Source: Segatella copri (GTDB lineage Bacteria; Bacteroidota; Bacteroidia; Bacteroidales; Bacteroidaceae). From it: DNA of 64,000 nt. Below the pieces are notes generated by a model. That model had not been told where the DNA came from, did no database searches, and saw only the letters and a list, made by a program, of their open reading frames with translations. Within the stretch, counting starts at the first letter, position 1. Each line of letters begins with the position of its first letter. Shown one piece after another: positions 52,591 through 61,623 of this stretch. The DNA is taken from assembly GCF_009495355.1 (NCBI RefSeq), contig NZ_VZAD01000020.1:32252-96251 (forward strand), read 5' to 3'. The position numbers were made by a program, and so were the translations under genes.

Positions 52591-53235
52591 TACAAGGAAT
52601 TGCTTGAGTTTCTCTACATCTTTGAGTGCTGGCTCAATCTCGAACTTCGAGTTGAGGTCGATGCCTATGCACTTGGGATGATGAAAGTTCTTGATACGCT
52701 CTGCATCATCGGGTCCGATGCCACCACTCAGTAGGAATGGCACATCGCCATCATAAGCCTGCAGGACTTGCCAATCAAACTGCTCACCACTTCCACCCAC
52801 AGTCTTGCATTTGGTGTCGAAGAGGAAGAGGTCGGCAGCTCCTACATATTCCTTATATTTTTTAATGTCTTCGGCCGAACTTACACTGATGGCCTTGATT
52901 ATCTTGATTTTGGGTTTGATATCGGGGTCGATAGTGGCACGCAGGTTCTCCAATGTCTCGCGTGGTTCGTTGCCGTGCAACTGAATATAGTCGAGTTTGT
53001 AATTATAGACTCTTGTCACTATATTCTGAGGCATATCGTCTACAAAGACACCTACCCTGAGTGGTGTCTTTCCCATGTCGGGTGCATAGTCGGGAATAAT
53101 GCCAGCCCCACTGCTGAACTGCTGCACATATCGGGGTGACGGAGGATAGAAAATCAGTCCTATCATGTCGACTCCTAATGCAGAAATGTCGCGAATGTTG
53201 TCGGCATCGCGCATGCCACATACCTTTATAATCAT
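52576..53235 (-). CDS. trpF: Phosphoribosylanthranilate isomerase
   Basis: A 219-residue TIM barrel for the Amadori rearrangement of PRA to CdRP. Motifs: IIKVCGMRDADNI (catalytic Cys), GLIFYPPSPRYV, GVFVDD, DYIQLHGNE (general acid region), LFDTK..GGSGEQFDW and LSGGIGPDD. A full-length, single-function enzyme; it lies 30 bases after trpC. Confidence 0.96.
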   Translation of the reverse strand: MIIKVCGMRDADNIRDISALGVDMIGLIFYPPSPRYVQQFSSGAGIIPDYAPDMGKTPLRVGVFVDDMPQNIVTRVYNYKLDYIQLHGNEPRETLENLRATIDPDIKPKIKIIKAISVSSAEDIKKYKEYVGAADLFLFDTKCKTVGGSGEQFDWQVLQAYDGDVPFLLSGGIGPDDAERIKNFHHPKCIGIDLNSKFEIEPALKDVEKLKQFLVKVKK

Positions 53236-53265
53236 GATTCTTTAAAGACGGTTCTACTTTTAAAA

Positions 53266-54072
53266 TTACAAATTGGCAATAAACTCATTCAGGGCTATGC
53301 CCGGGTCGGCTTGTTTCATAAACTGTTCTCCCATCAGGAAGCCTCGGAAACCGCCTTCCTCACGAAGCCTTCTCACGACTTCGGGATTAGAGATACCGCT
53401 TTCGCTCACTCTGCATACATCCTTGGGCAACTGCTCTGCCAGACGGAAACTGTTCTCCACATTCGTAACGAAAGTTCCAAGGTTGCGGTTGTTGATGCCA
53501 TACATATCGGGCTCCAACTCAGCATATTCGAAGTCCTGGTCGTTATGCATCTCCAACAAGACTTCCAGTCCCAACTGATGCGCCATATTCAGAAGATCTT
53601 TACATTCCTGCTTTGTCAGACAGGCAGCAATCAGAAGCACAGCCGAGGCGCCACAATAGCGGGCTTGCAAAAGCTGATATTCCTCTACGACGAAGTTCTT
53701 ATATAATATAGGTAAGGTAACACCCACATGGCGCGCCTCCTGTATATACTCGTCGTAGCCTCCGAAATAGTCAATATCGGTAAGAATACTCAATGCCGAA
53801 GCTCCATTCTGCTGATAGGCCAAAGGAATAACGCTCGCCTTGCCTTCTTCCTTGATCCATCCCTTGCTGGGCGACTTGCGCTTGAACTCGGCTATAATAC
53901 CTGTGGATGATGACATCAAGGCGTCACGCATGCTGCCTCCGGGAGTAAGTCCCTCGTCAGCCTTTATCTTCCTGTCGGTCAGCGTTATCATCTGGCGCGG
54001 AGAGATGAAGCGCTTGCGCTGTTCTATCTCGATTCGTTTATGAGCTACGATTTCTTCTAATATATCAGCCAT
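53266..54072 (-). CDS. trpC: Indole-3-glycerol phosphate synthase
   Basis: A 268-residue TIM barrel that closes the indole ring. Motifs: IIAEFKRKSPSKGWI (catalytic Lys), ALSILTDIDYFGG, LYKNFVVEEYQLLQARYCGASAVLLIAA, GINNRNLGTF and VSESGISNPE. It is monofunctional and separated from trpF. The ATG at 54072 is directly preceded by an A-rich repeat. Confidence 0.97.
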   Translation of the reverse strand: MADILEEIVAHKRIEIEQRKRFISPRQMITLTDRKIKADEGLTPGGSMRDALMSSSTGIIAEFKRKSPSKGWIKEEGKASVIPLAYQQNGASALSILTDIDYFGGYDEYIQEARHVGVTLPILYKNFVVEEYQLLQARYCGASAVLLIAACLTKQECKDLLNMAHQLGLEVLLEMHNDQDFEYAELEPDMYGINNRNLGTFVTNVENSFRLAEQLPKDVCRVSESGISNPEVVRRLREEGGFRGFLMGEQFMKQADPGIALNEFIANL

Positions 54073-54074
54073 GT

Positions 54075-54121
54075 TCTACCTTTTTACTTTTTTACCTTTT
54101 TACTTTTTTACCTTTTTACCT
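54075..54121 (-). repeat. Inverted GTAAAAAG-type repeat between trpD and trpC
   Basis: Plus-strand CCTTTTTACTTTTTTACC-type units fill the whole spacer from the trpD stop to just before the trpC start. Third copy of this repeat family in the window. Confidence 0.85.
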
Positions 54122-55126
54122 TTAACTATTCAGTTCCACGAATTTCTTGAAGGTGGCAAGTGCCTTGCCCGAGTCTATACTCTCGCGTGCTATTTCCACA
54201 CACTCCTCTATGCTCTTCTTGCCCTTCTCCATCACCTGGATACCGAAGGCTGCATTTGCCAAAACGATATTCTTCTGGGCAGGAAGTGCTCGGTTTTCAA
54301 GTACGGCATCAAAGATGTCCTTTGCCTCCTCTTCGGTAGCTCCACCTCTAACCTCTTCCGGTTTGGCTGTCTCGAAACCTAAGTCTTGAGGTTTGAAGAT
54401 GCGCTCATAGTCGTTGGTTGTTACCTTGAAGTCACTGGTCAGCGAAATCTCATCATATCCATCAATACTGTTGACGATGCCATAGTCGATGCCAATTTTC
54501 TGATATACCTGGTTATAGAGGCGCATCTGGTCGAGATTGGCAACTCCGAGCAACTGGCACGAAGGCTGGCTGGGGTTGACCAAAGGACCTAAGAGATTGA
54601 AGACGGTAGGAAACTGCAAGGCCTTGCGGATAGGTCCGACAAACTTCATCGCCTTGGCAAACAACTGTGCATGAAGGTACACGATACCAGCCTCATTGAT
54701 GGAGCGGTTGAGTTTGTCGAGATCATCGGTGAAATGTACTCCATGATTCTGAATCACATTGGAAGCTCCACTTACCGATGTGGCAGCATAGTTTCCATGC
54801 TTTGCCACCTTATATCCGGCTCCTGCTATGACGAAGCACGAGGTGGTAGAGATATTGAATGTATTCTTACGGTCGCCTCCCGTTCCTACTACGTCTATAT
54901 ATCTGTCGCAGTCGAGGATGGCAGGAACTCCTGTCGCCAGGATTCCGTCACGAAAGCCCAACAACTCGTCCACGGTCACACCACGCATCTGCAAGCCTGT
55001 AAGCAAGGCTGTGATCTGTTCTTCGGGGAACTCACTCTTTGTGATGCCAACGATGATGTTCTTGGTTTCCTCTCGGGAAAGTTCCTCATGATTCAACATT
55101 CTGTTCAAAATGTCCTTCATTTCCAT
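54122..55126 (-). CDS. trpD: Anthranilate phosphoribosyltransferase
   Basis: A 334-residue enzyme that transfers phosphoribose from PRPP to anthranilate. Motifs: DVVGTGGDRKNTFNIST (PRPP loop), AKHGNYAATSVSGASNVI, RKALQFPTVFNLLGPLVNPSQP and DGYDEIS. First structural gene of the operon, 150 bases downstream of the leader peptide gene. It is not fused to TrpG. Confidence 0.97.
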   Translation of the reverse strand: MEMKDILNRMLNHEELSREETKNIIVGITKSEFPEEQITALLTGLQMRGVTVDELLGFRDGILATGVPAILDCDRYIDVVGTGGDRKNTFNISTTSCFVIAGAGYKVAKHGNYAATSVSGASNVIQNHGVHFTDDLDKLNRSINEAGIVYLHAQLFAKAMKFVGPIRKALQFPTVFNLLGPLVNPSQPSCQLLGVANLDQMRLYNQVYQKIGIDYGIVNSIDGYDEISLTSDFKVTTNDYERIFKPQDLGFETAKPEEVRGGATEEEAKDIFDAVLENRALPAQKNIVLANAAFGIQVMEKGKKSIEECVEIARESIDSGKALATFKKFVELNS

Positions 55127-55198
55127 AAGTTTTGTCTCCTATATTTTTTGTTGTTATCTTCATTCAAACCCTCCATTTACCTGTAACAGACCTTAAAG

Positions 55199-55231
55199 AA
55201 AAAAGACCTGTCGCAAGTTACGGCAGGCCTT
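55199..55231 (-). terminator. Attenuator terminator of the trp operon
   Basis: On the minus strand AAGGCCTG (55224-55231) pairs with CAGGTCTT (55203-55210), with an inner CG pair, and runs into T6 (55199-55204), 46 bases after the trpL stop and 73 bases before trpD. Confidence 0.85.
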
Positions 55232-55276
55232 TTCTATCTCTCTTAGGATATTCATATCCACACACGGCTTATCGAC

Positions 55277-55339
55277 TCACGACTGTTTCAATCTTGAGAT
55301 ACGCCACCACCATGCTGTTGAAGATACGAATGTTGTCAT
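55277..55339 (-). CDS. trpL: trp leader peptide with three consecutive Trp codons
   Basis: On the minus strand ATG 55339 opens a 20-codon frame, MTTFVSSTA-WWW-RISRLKQS, with TGG TGG TGG at 55304-55312 and a TGA at 55277-55279. It lies between the trp promoter and a terminator hairpin, the classical layout for ribosome-mediated attenuation: stalling at the Trp codons when charged tRNA-Trp is scarce would favour read-through into trpD. A Trp-rich leader upstream of Bacteroidales trp operons has been described as the Bacteroid-trp RNA motif; this looks like a member. The competing antiterminator pairing was not resolved by eye. Confidence 0.88.
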   Translation of the reverse strand: MTTFVSSTAWWWRISRLKQS

Positions 55340-55385
55340 TTGCTTATTATTTATGAATTATATTGTTTCGTTATTGTTTCGATTG

Positions 55386-55416
55386 CAAATTTACACTTTT
55401 TCTTTCAATCTACAAA
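55386..55416 (-). promoter_or_regulatory. Promoter of the trp operon
   Basis: On the minus strand TTTG (55413-55416) and TAAATTTG (55386-55393) with a 19-bp spacer, 47 bases before the leader peptide start. Confidence 0.8.
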
Positions 55417-55622
55417 CTTTTTGTCGATAAAAATTGCAATTTCGATTATTTTTTATCACTTTATGCTCTTTACCATCACTCTCTCCGTCCCTATACCTTA
55501 TTATATATACTCAACTTTCACAAATGGGGCAATAAGAGAAGGTTTATCAAAAATTCCCTATCAATCCGCTTACTTTTTTTTGTTAATTCTGCTACAAATC
55601 GATATTTTCTCATTTACTTTGG

Positions 55623-55652
55623 TTGTTTTTACATTTTTTATACGTAACTTTG
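55623..55652 (+). promoter_or_regulatory. Promoter of the metalloprotease gene
   Basis: TTG at 55623-55625 and TAACTTTG at 55645-55652 with a 19-bp spacer; leader about 50 bases. The remaining AT-rich spacer 55417-55622 between the trp and metalloprotease promoters shows no gene. Confidence 0.7.
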
Positions 55653-55703
55653 CGCCATTAAACATTAACGTACTGAATAAAACGAAAAGAAAAAACATTT
55701 ATT

Positions 55704-58265
55704 ATGAAATTATCCACATTGGTATTGGCTGCAAGCATCTGCTTGACACCCGCACTTACCACCCAAGCCAAGAGTAAAAAAAAGAACCTTAACTCACTGA
55801 CTGCTAAGTCGGATTCCACCAAAACAGACTACGCGAAAGTCACCAAGGGCGGAAAGAAAGATACAGGCTTGTTTACTGTCATCTACAACAACAAAAGTGG
55901 CAAGCTGTATTTTGAATTGCCCGACTCTGCATTCAGTCACCAGTATATCCTTGCCAACAGAATGGCAGCAACAAGCGACACACAGGATTTTGTGGCAGGA
56001 CAGATGATCAATACCCCTCTGCTCATACAGTTCTCTAAAGATGAGCGAAACGTGTATATCAACCTCATACAGAGTAACAATGTCGTTGACAAGAACGACC
56101 CTATCGCAGCTTCTTTCGACAAGAATTTCTTGAATCCTCGTATGAAAGGCTTCAAGATTGTGGCTCGCAATAATGGCAATGTCGTTATTGACGTGACTTC
56201 TTTCTTCGGCACCAACGAGGCTTACATCTCTCCACTGAAAGAGGTTTCTGTTTTTTCTAAACTCTTCGGCGATGCCAATGCCATCAAGGGTACTTTCTCT
56301 GCCGATGCTTCCAGCATCGACTTCGTGAAGACTTTCCCTAAGAATATTGAGATAGAGAGCACCCTGTCATTCAACACCACAGGAATGGTCAAAAAGCCTT
56401 ACTCTGTGAAGGTTCACCGTTCACTCTTTGTCCTGCCCGAGGATCCTATGCCTATGAGATACCAGGACAACCGAGTGGGTTTCTTCAATAAAAACAAGAA
56501 CATATATAGTTCTTCTAAGGACAAGGTGGAGAGCAAGACCTACATCAACAGATGGCGCCTGCAACCCAAGCCCGAAGATATGGACAAGTACTTTGCCGGC
56601 GAACTGGTAGAGCCACAGAAACCTATCGTGTTCTATGTCGACTCTGCCTTCCCTGAGAAGTGGAGAGAAACCATCAAGACGGGTATAGAAGACTGGAACC
56701 AGGCTTTCGAGCAGGCAGGTTTCAAGAATGCCATCATTGCTAAAGACTATCCCAAGAACGATCCTGACTTCGATCCAGACGATATGCGCTACAACTGCTT
56801 CAAGTATGCAGTTACATCTACCGCCAATGCCATGGGTCCAAGTCATAAAGACCCTCGTACCGGCGAGATTCTCACAGCCGACGTCATCTGGTATCACAAC
56901 ATCGTATCGCTGTTGCACAACTGGCGCTTCATCCAGACCGCAGCTGTAGACAAGCGAGTTCGCAAGAACACCTTCGATGACGATGTGATGCGCGAGTCTA
57001 TCCGTTATGCAGCAGCCCACGAGATTGGTCATACCCTGGGTCTGATGCACAACATGGGTGCCAGCTATGCTTTCGACGTTGAGCAGCTGAGAGACCCTAA
57101 GTTCACACAGCAGTATGGCACCACACCAAGTATCATGGACTATGCCCGTAACAACTACATCGCCCAGCCTGGCGATTTGGAGAAAGGCGTGCGCCTTACT
57201 CCTCCTGTTATCGGTGTGTACGACAAGTATGCCATCAACTGGGGTTACAGAATCATCAAGGGCGCCAATACTCCTGAGGAGGAAGTGGCTACTCTTAACA
57301 AATGGATTGCCGAAAAAGCCAACGATAAGAAATTCCAGTTTGGCGCTCAGCAGGTTTTAGGTACTGTAGACCCAACCGACCTGACCGAGGACCTTGGAAA
57401 CGACCATATCAAAGCCAGCAACTATGGTATCAGCAACATGAAGATTCTGATGAAGAACTTCGAGAACTGGACCATGGAGAAGGGCGAGAGATACGACGAC
57501 TTGGAGAAACTCTATCGTGAGGTTACCAAGCAGTACACCCGCTACATCAACCATGTGGCATCTTATATCGGTGGCATCGAATATACTGAGATCAGACAGG
57601 GCGACGGTCAGGCTCAGAGCATGAACTACATCAACAAGGCACGTCAGAAGGAAGCCCTCACATGGCTGCTTGCACAGATGCGCAGCTTCGACAGTTGGCT
57701 CACACCTCATGCCCTGCTGAACAAGATGGAACTGAGTTTGGATGTCAACAAGAACATCTGCAAGCGCACCATTTCTTCACTGTTCAACCCCACAGCACTC
57801 TATCGCATCAAGGAAGGTGGAATGGTAAATGCCAACACCAACTACACCATCGAAGGTTATATGAACGACCTGACCAACATGATCTTCAAGGCTCCTGTGG
57901 GTGGAAAACTTTCTTATGCCGAGCAGGCTCTGCAGTCTAACGCCATCAATCTGATGATGCAGCGCACTGGCTTGCAGACCGAAACAGGCAAGAAGACCAA
58001 GGGTCTCACCGACGACCAGTTGTGGCAGAACGACCTCGAGATGTCGCAACAGATTTGCAATGCCAACGATATGGCCGACAGCTTCGTACGTATCAATTAT
58101 GGTGGCAGCATGCTCAGCGATGCTGAGACTGGTGCCCTGATGACAGGAAGCCTGCAGCGTGTACTCAACAAGTATCGTGCTTATCGTGCTACCGCTACTG
58201 GCAGCACCCGCGACTTCTACTCTTATCAGATTCTTCTCATGGAGAAGTTGCTGAACAATAAGTAA
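55704..58265 (+). CDS. Secreted zinc metalloprotease (DUF5117/DUF5118 type)
   Basis: An 853-residue protein with a signal peptide (LVLAASICLTPALTTQA). The N-terminal DUF5118/DUF5117 regions include KKDTGLFTVIYNNKSGKLYFELPDS and SHQYILANRM. The metzincin-like zinc site is AAAHEIGHTLGLMHNMGASYAF, with His/His/His and the catalytic Glu, preceded by DDDVMRESIRYA and followed by PSIMDYARNNYIA, the expected Met-turn. Such proteases often accompany SusC/SusD pairs in Bacteroidota and may trim proteins or glycoproteins at the surface. susC begins 225 bases downstream on the same strand. Confidence 0.92.
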   Translation: MKLSTLVLAASICLTPALTTQAKSKKKNLNSLTAKSDSTKTDYAKVTKGGKKDTGLFTVIYNNKSGKLYFELPDSAFSHQYILANRMAATSDTQDFVAGQMINTPLLIQFSKDERNVYINLIQSNNVVDKNDPIAASFDKNFLNPRMKGFKIVARNNGNVVIDVTSFFGTNEAYISPLKEVSVFSKLFGDANAIKGTFSADASSIDFVKTFPKNIEIESTLSFNTTGMVKKPYSVKVHRSLFVLPEDPMPMRYQDNRVGFFNKNKNIYSSSKDKVESKTYINRWRLQPKPEDMDKYFAGELVEPQKPIVFYVDSAFPEKWRETIKTGIEDWNQAFEQAGFKNAIIAKDYPKNDPDFDPDDMRYNCFKYAVTSTANAMGPSHKDPRTGEILTADVIWYHNIVSLLHNWRFIQTAAVDKRVRKNTFDDDVMRESIRYAAAHEIGHTLGLMHNMGASYAFDVEQLRDPKFTQQYGTTPSIMDYARNNYIAQPGDLEKGVRLTPPVIGVYDKYAINWGYRIIKGANTPEEEVATLNKWIAEKANDKKFQFGAQQVLGTVDPTDLTEDLGNDHIKASNYGISNMKILMKNFENWTMEKGERYDDLEKLYREVTKQYTRYINHVASYIGGIEYTEIRQGDGQAQSMNYINKARQKEALTWLLAQMRSFDSWLTPHALLNKMELSLDVNKNICKRTISSLFNPTALYRIKEGGMVNANTNYTIEGYMNDLTNMIFKAPVGGKLSYAEQALQSNAINLMMQRTGLQTETGKKTKGLTDDQLWQNDLEMSQQICNANDMADSFVRINYGGSMLSDAETGALMTGSLQRVLNKYRAYRATATGSTRDFYSYQILLMEKLLNNK

Positions 58266-58294
58266 CTCTACTTTCGCAAGTTCAGAAGTTTAAA

Positions 58295-58409
58295 GGAGTT
58301 AAGGAGTTAAAGAAGATAACGCTTCGCTCAGAAGTTAAAGCCAACAGTCTTTTTGGAAGCATACTCAGCAGTAAAGCTGTTGTCTTAACTCCTTTAACTC
58401 CTTAACTCC
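58295..58409. repeat. 18-bp perfect inverted repeat with GGAGTTAA units
   Basis: GGAGTTAAGGAGTTAAAG (58295-58312) and its exact complement (58392-58409) flank an 80-base centre. The right arm continues with a further TTTAACTCC, and three GAATTC motifs follow (58421-58455). It is the spacer between the metalloprotease gene and susC and may terminate or process the transcript. Confidence 0.75.
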
Positions 58410-58490
58410 TTTAACTCCCCGAATTCCTCAAAAAGAATTCTCCCCGAATTCTCCCCAGAACAAGTTATATATTTGAAAATAAATATTTTT

Positions 58491-61400
58491 ATGAGAGAGA
58501 ACAAAACACTGCACTACTACATGAAGTGGGCACTCATGCTTACTTTCATGTGGGTATGTCAATTTGCAAACGCCCAGGACTTCGTCAAGGGTAAGGTGAT
58601 CGACCAGGCTGGTGAGCCTGTCACTGGTGCCTATGTAAGGTGGAAAGACACCAAGATAGGTGCCAGCACCGATGTGGATGGCAACTTCTCCATCCCTGCC
58701 CATCAGGGTAAGTTGGTCATTTCTTTCCTTGGCTACAAGACCAAGGAGGTAAGCGCTCAGTCTGGCAAACAGATAGAAGTGAAACTGGAAGAAGACGCCC
58801 AGCATCTCGACGAGTTTGTCGTAATAGGTTATGGTCTTCAGAAGAAATCGTCTATCACAGGTTCTATTGAGACCATCAAGGCTGATGACTTGCTCATGAT
58901 GCCTACCGCCAACCTCGACAATGCGCTTACCGGACAGGTGGCTGGTCTGCAGGTCATGGCTTCTACGGGTGACCCAAGTACAGCCAAGGAAGCTGCCCTT
59001 CATATCCGTGGTATTAACTCAGCTCCTTTGCTCGTCATCGATGGTGTGCCAAGATTCGGTACGACTACTTCTGATGGTGAGACTCGTCTTTCTGACCTCA
59101 ACCCCGATGACATCGAGAGTATCACCGTATTGAAAGATGCTGCCGCTGCTGCCGTATATGGTGCACGTGCCGCTAATGGTGTTATTCTCGTACAGACCAA
59201 GCGTGCTGAGGGCAACCAGAAGTTGCGCATCAACTACCGTGGCCAGTACAACCTCCAGGAAGCCACCAAACTGCCTGAGTTCCTCGATGCCTACGAGTTT
59301 GCCAAGCTTCGCAACCAGGCCATTGCCAATTCACCTTCCAGCACCCTGGCTCCTTATACAGAGGAGCAGTTGGAAGAGATCCGCACTCACGCCAACCCCA
59401 ACGTCTATGGCGACAGCAACCTCTTAGACTATCTCGACAAGACGGGCTACTCTACCACTCATGCTGTTTCGGCAAGTGGCGGCAACTCTTACGTAAGATA
59501 TTATCTCTCTTTGGGCTATGCCAACTCTAAAGGTCTCTATAGTGGTGTTGGTCGCGACCGCATCAACTACTCTATGAAGTTGGATGCCACCCTAACCAAG
59601 GGGCTCGTTCTGTCTGTCGACTATACAGGATCCAACACAAATTCCAAGAACAGCAGCTATACAACCCTCGATGCAGCCTACAACTATTCTCCCCTCCAGG
59701 TATTCGAGTTTACCAATGGCGAGTTGGCAAGTATCGATGGAAGCAACCCACTCATCAACCTTCGTGGCTTGGGCGGATACATCAAAGATCTGTCAAGAAT
59801 GGGTACTGTGAATGTCAACCTGAGATGGGACATTCCTTGGGTAAAGGGTCTGAATGCCTATGTACGTGGAACCTTCGATGACAACCATCGTATAGAAAAG
59901 AGATACAGCACTCCTGTAACTCTCTATACCTATAACCCAAACACAGAAGAGTTTGCCATCGACCAGAATACGGTTTACCCTAAGGCTAAGACAACCTTAG
60001 AACAGGCCGACCGTTTCTATAAGAGCCAACTTTATGAGGCTGGTATCAACTACAACAACACCTTTGCTGCAAAGCATACCGTAGGAGCCACTCTGGTCAT
60101 GAACTACCAGCGTCTCAACAATCTGTCAATGATTGGCACAAACCTCGACAAGACTTCCGTGCCTGAGACCATGGGTGTGGCCAAGAGTTCAAAGCTCAAT
60201 GGTGACGAGACGATCAACGAGCGTGCCTCTACCATCGGCCGTCTCAACTACAGCTATGCCAACAAGTACTTTGCCGAGTTCAGCTTCCGTGTAGATGGTT
60301 CTACCAACTTCTCGCCCTCCAACCGCTGGGGCTTCTTCCCTTCTTTCTCTGGTTCGTGGGTTGTTTCTAATGAGGAATTCTTCAAAGCCTGGAAGCAGGG
60401 CGTCATCTCTAACCTCAAGCTGAGAGCCTCTACAGGATGGTTGGGTAACGACGGAACGGTGGGACCATATTCGTATCTGAAGAACTACACCGAGTCTGCC
60501 AACTATGGTTACAGCTTCGGCAGCAAGGGTTCTTCCTCAGGTGTTTACCGTCCTGGATTCACACTCATGACCTATCCTAACACCGATTTGTCATGGGGAA
60601 AGACCCACGACTATAACTTCGGTTTGGACATGGGCTTCTGGAATGGCCGCATCGGTGTGTCTTTCGATTACTTCGTACGTTACGAGACCAACAAGATCAC
60701 ATCAGCACCCGACTATCTCTTCCCTCCTTCTACAGGTACCGATGGCGCCTATCCTTCTATGAACTTCAGCAAGCTGAAGGCATGGGGCTGGGACTTCACT
60801 ATCAGCCACAAGAACACCATCGGCAAGTTCAAGTACAATATGTCAATCAACCTGTCAAAGAGCAACGACAAATACCTCGACTATGGCGATGAGACCAATC
60901 AGTTGCCCAACCTTCGCCGTAAGGGAACCAGCAGTCTGACATGGAAAATGTATCAGGCAGCAGGTCTCTTCCAGAGCCAGGAAGAAATCGACAACTGGCC
61001 ACTCGACCAGGACGGACGTGGCAATGCCACCTTGGCTCCTGGTGACATCAAATACATAGACCAGAACGAGGATGGTGTTCTCGACTCCAAGGACTTAATC
61101 TTTGTCAAAAACTCTTCACGCCCAGATATGGACTTCAGCTTCCGTATAGGAATGCAGTACAAAGGCTTCTTCCTCAATGCCATCTTCCAGGGCGAGTCAG
61201 GCTACAAGCAGAACATTACCGATTCCTATACGATAGAAAACGGAACCTTGCCAAAATATCAGAAGTATCACCTTACCGACAGTTGGTCGGAGAGCAATCC
61301 TTCTGGCAAATATCCACGCGTGAAGATTGCCACCAAAAATGACAACAACCGCAAGGAATCTACATTCTGGATTGAGGACTGTAATTTCGTGCGCCTCAAG

Positions 61401-61586
61401 TTGCTTAACCTCGGTTACAACTTCCCAGGCAGTATCGTCAAGAAGATGAGCCTTTCTTCGCTCAGCATCGCTTTGCAGGCAAGCAACCTCTTCACCATCA
61501 GCAGTCTGAAGAGCATGGACCCAGAGTCACTCCGTGGCTACCCTATCCAGCGCTCTTATGGTGTAACTCTCAACTTAGGTTTCTAA
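58491..61586 (+). CDS. SusC/RagA-type TonB-dependent outer-membrane transporter
   Basis: About 1,031 residues. Signal peptide (WALMLTFMWVCQFANAQ), a carboxypeptidase-regulatory-like N-terminal domain (KGKVIDQAGEPVTGAYV..STDVDGNFSIPA), a TonB box region (DEFVVIGYGLQKKSSITGSI), and the plug with the SusC signature LHIRGINSAPLLVIDGVP and ARAANGVILVQTK. The 22-strand barrel ends in YGVTLNLGF. SusC imports large nutrients across the outer membrane, lidded by SusD. ATG 58491 is used; the upstream TTG adds six residues. The substrate may be peptide or glycan; the upstream metalloprotease hints at protein-derived nutrients. Confidence 0.95.
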   Translation: MRENKTLHYYMKWALMLTFMWVCQFANAQDFVKGKVIDQAGEPVTGAYVRWKDTKIGASTDVDGNFSIPAHQGKLVISFLGYKTKEVSAQSGKQIEVKLEEDAQHLDEFVVIGYGLQKKSSITGSIETIKADDLLMMPTANLDNALTGQVAGLQVMASTGDPSTAKEAALHIRGINSAPLLVIDGVPRFGTTTSDGETRLSDLNPDDIESITVLKDAAAAAVYGARAANGVILVQTKRAEGNQKLRINYRGQYNLQEATKLPEFLDAYEFAKLRNQAIANSPSSTLAPYTEEQLEEIRTHANPNVYGDSNLLDYLDKTGYSTTHAVSASGGNSYVRYYLSLGYANSKGLYSGVGRDRINYSMKLDATLTKGLVLSVDYTGSNTNSKNSSYTTLDAAYNYSPLQVFEFTNGELASIDGSNPLINLRGLGGYIKDLSRMGTVNVNLRWDIPWVKGLNAYVRGTFDDNHRIEKRYSTPVTLYTYNPNTEEFAIDQNTVYPKAKTTLEQADRFYKSQLYEAGINYNNTFAAKHTVGATLVMNYQRLNNLSMIGTNLDKTSVPETMGVAKSSKLNGDETINERASTIGRLNYSYANKYFAEFSFRVDGSTNFSPSNRWGFFPSFSGSWVVSNEEFFKAWKQGVISNLKLRASTGWLGNDGTVGPYSYLKNYTESANYGYSFGSKGSSSGVYRPGFTLMTYPNTDLSWGKTHDYNFGLDMGFWNGRIGVSFDYFVRYETNKITSAPDYLFPPSTGTDGAYPSMNFSKLKAWGWDFTISHKNTIGKFKYNMSINLSKSNDKYLDYGDETNQLPNLRRKGTSSLTWKMYQAAGLFQSQEEIDNWPLDQDGRGNATLAPGDIKYIDQNEDGVLDSKDLIFVKNSSRPDMDFSFRIGMQYKGFFLNAIFQGESGYKQNITDSYTIENGTLPKYQKYHLTDSWSESNPSGKYPRVKIATKNDNNRKESTFWIEDCNFVRLKLLNLGYNFPGSIVKKMSLSSLSIALQASNLFTISSLKSMDPESLRGYPIQRSYGVTLNLGF

Positions 61587-61623
61587 CGAGACCACATTAT
61601 ATTATATATAGAACACAGAAAGT

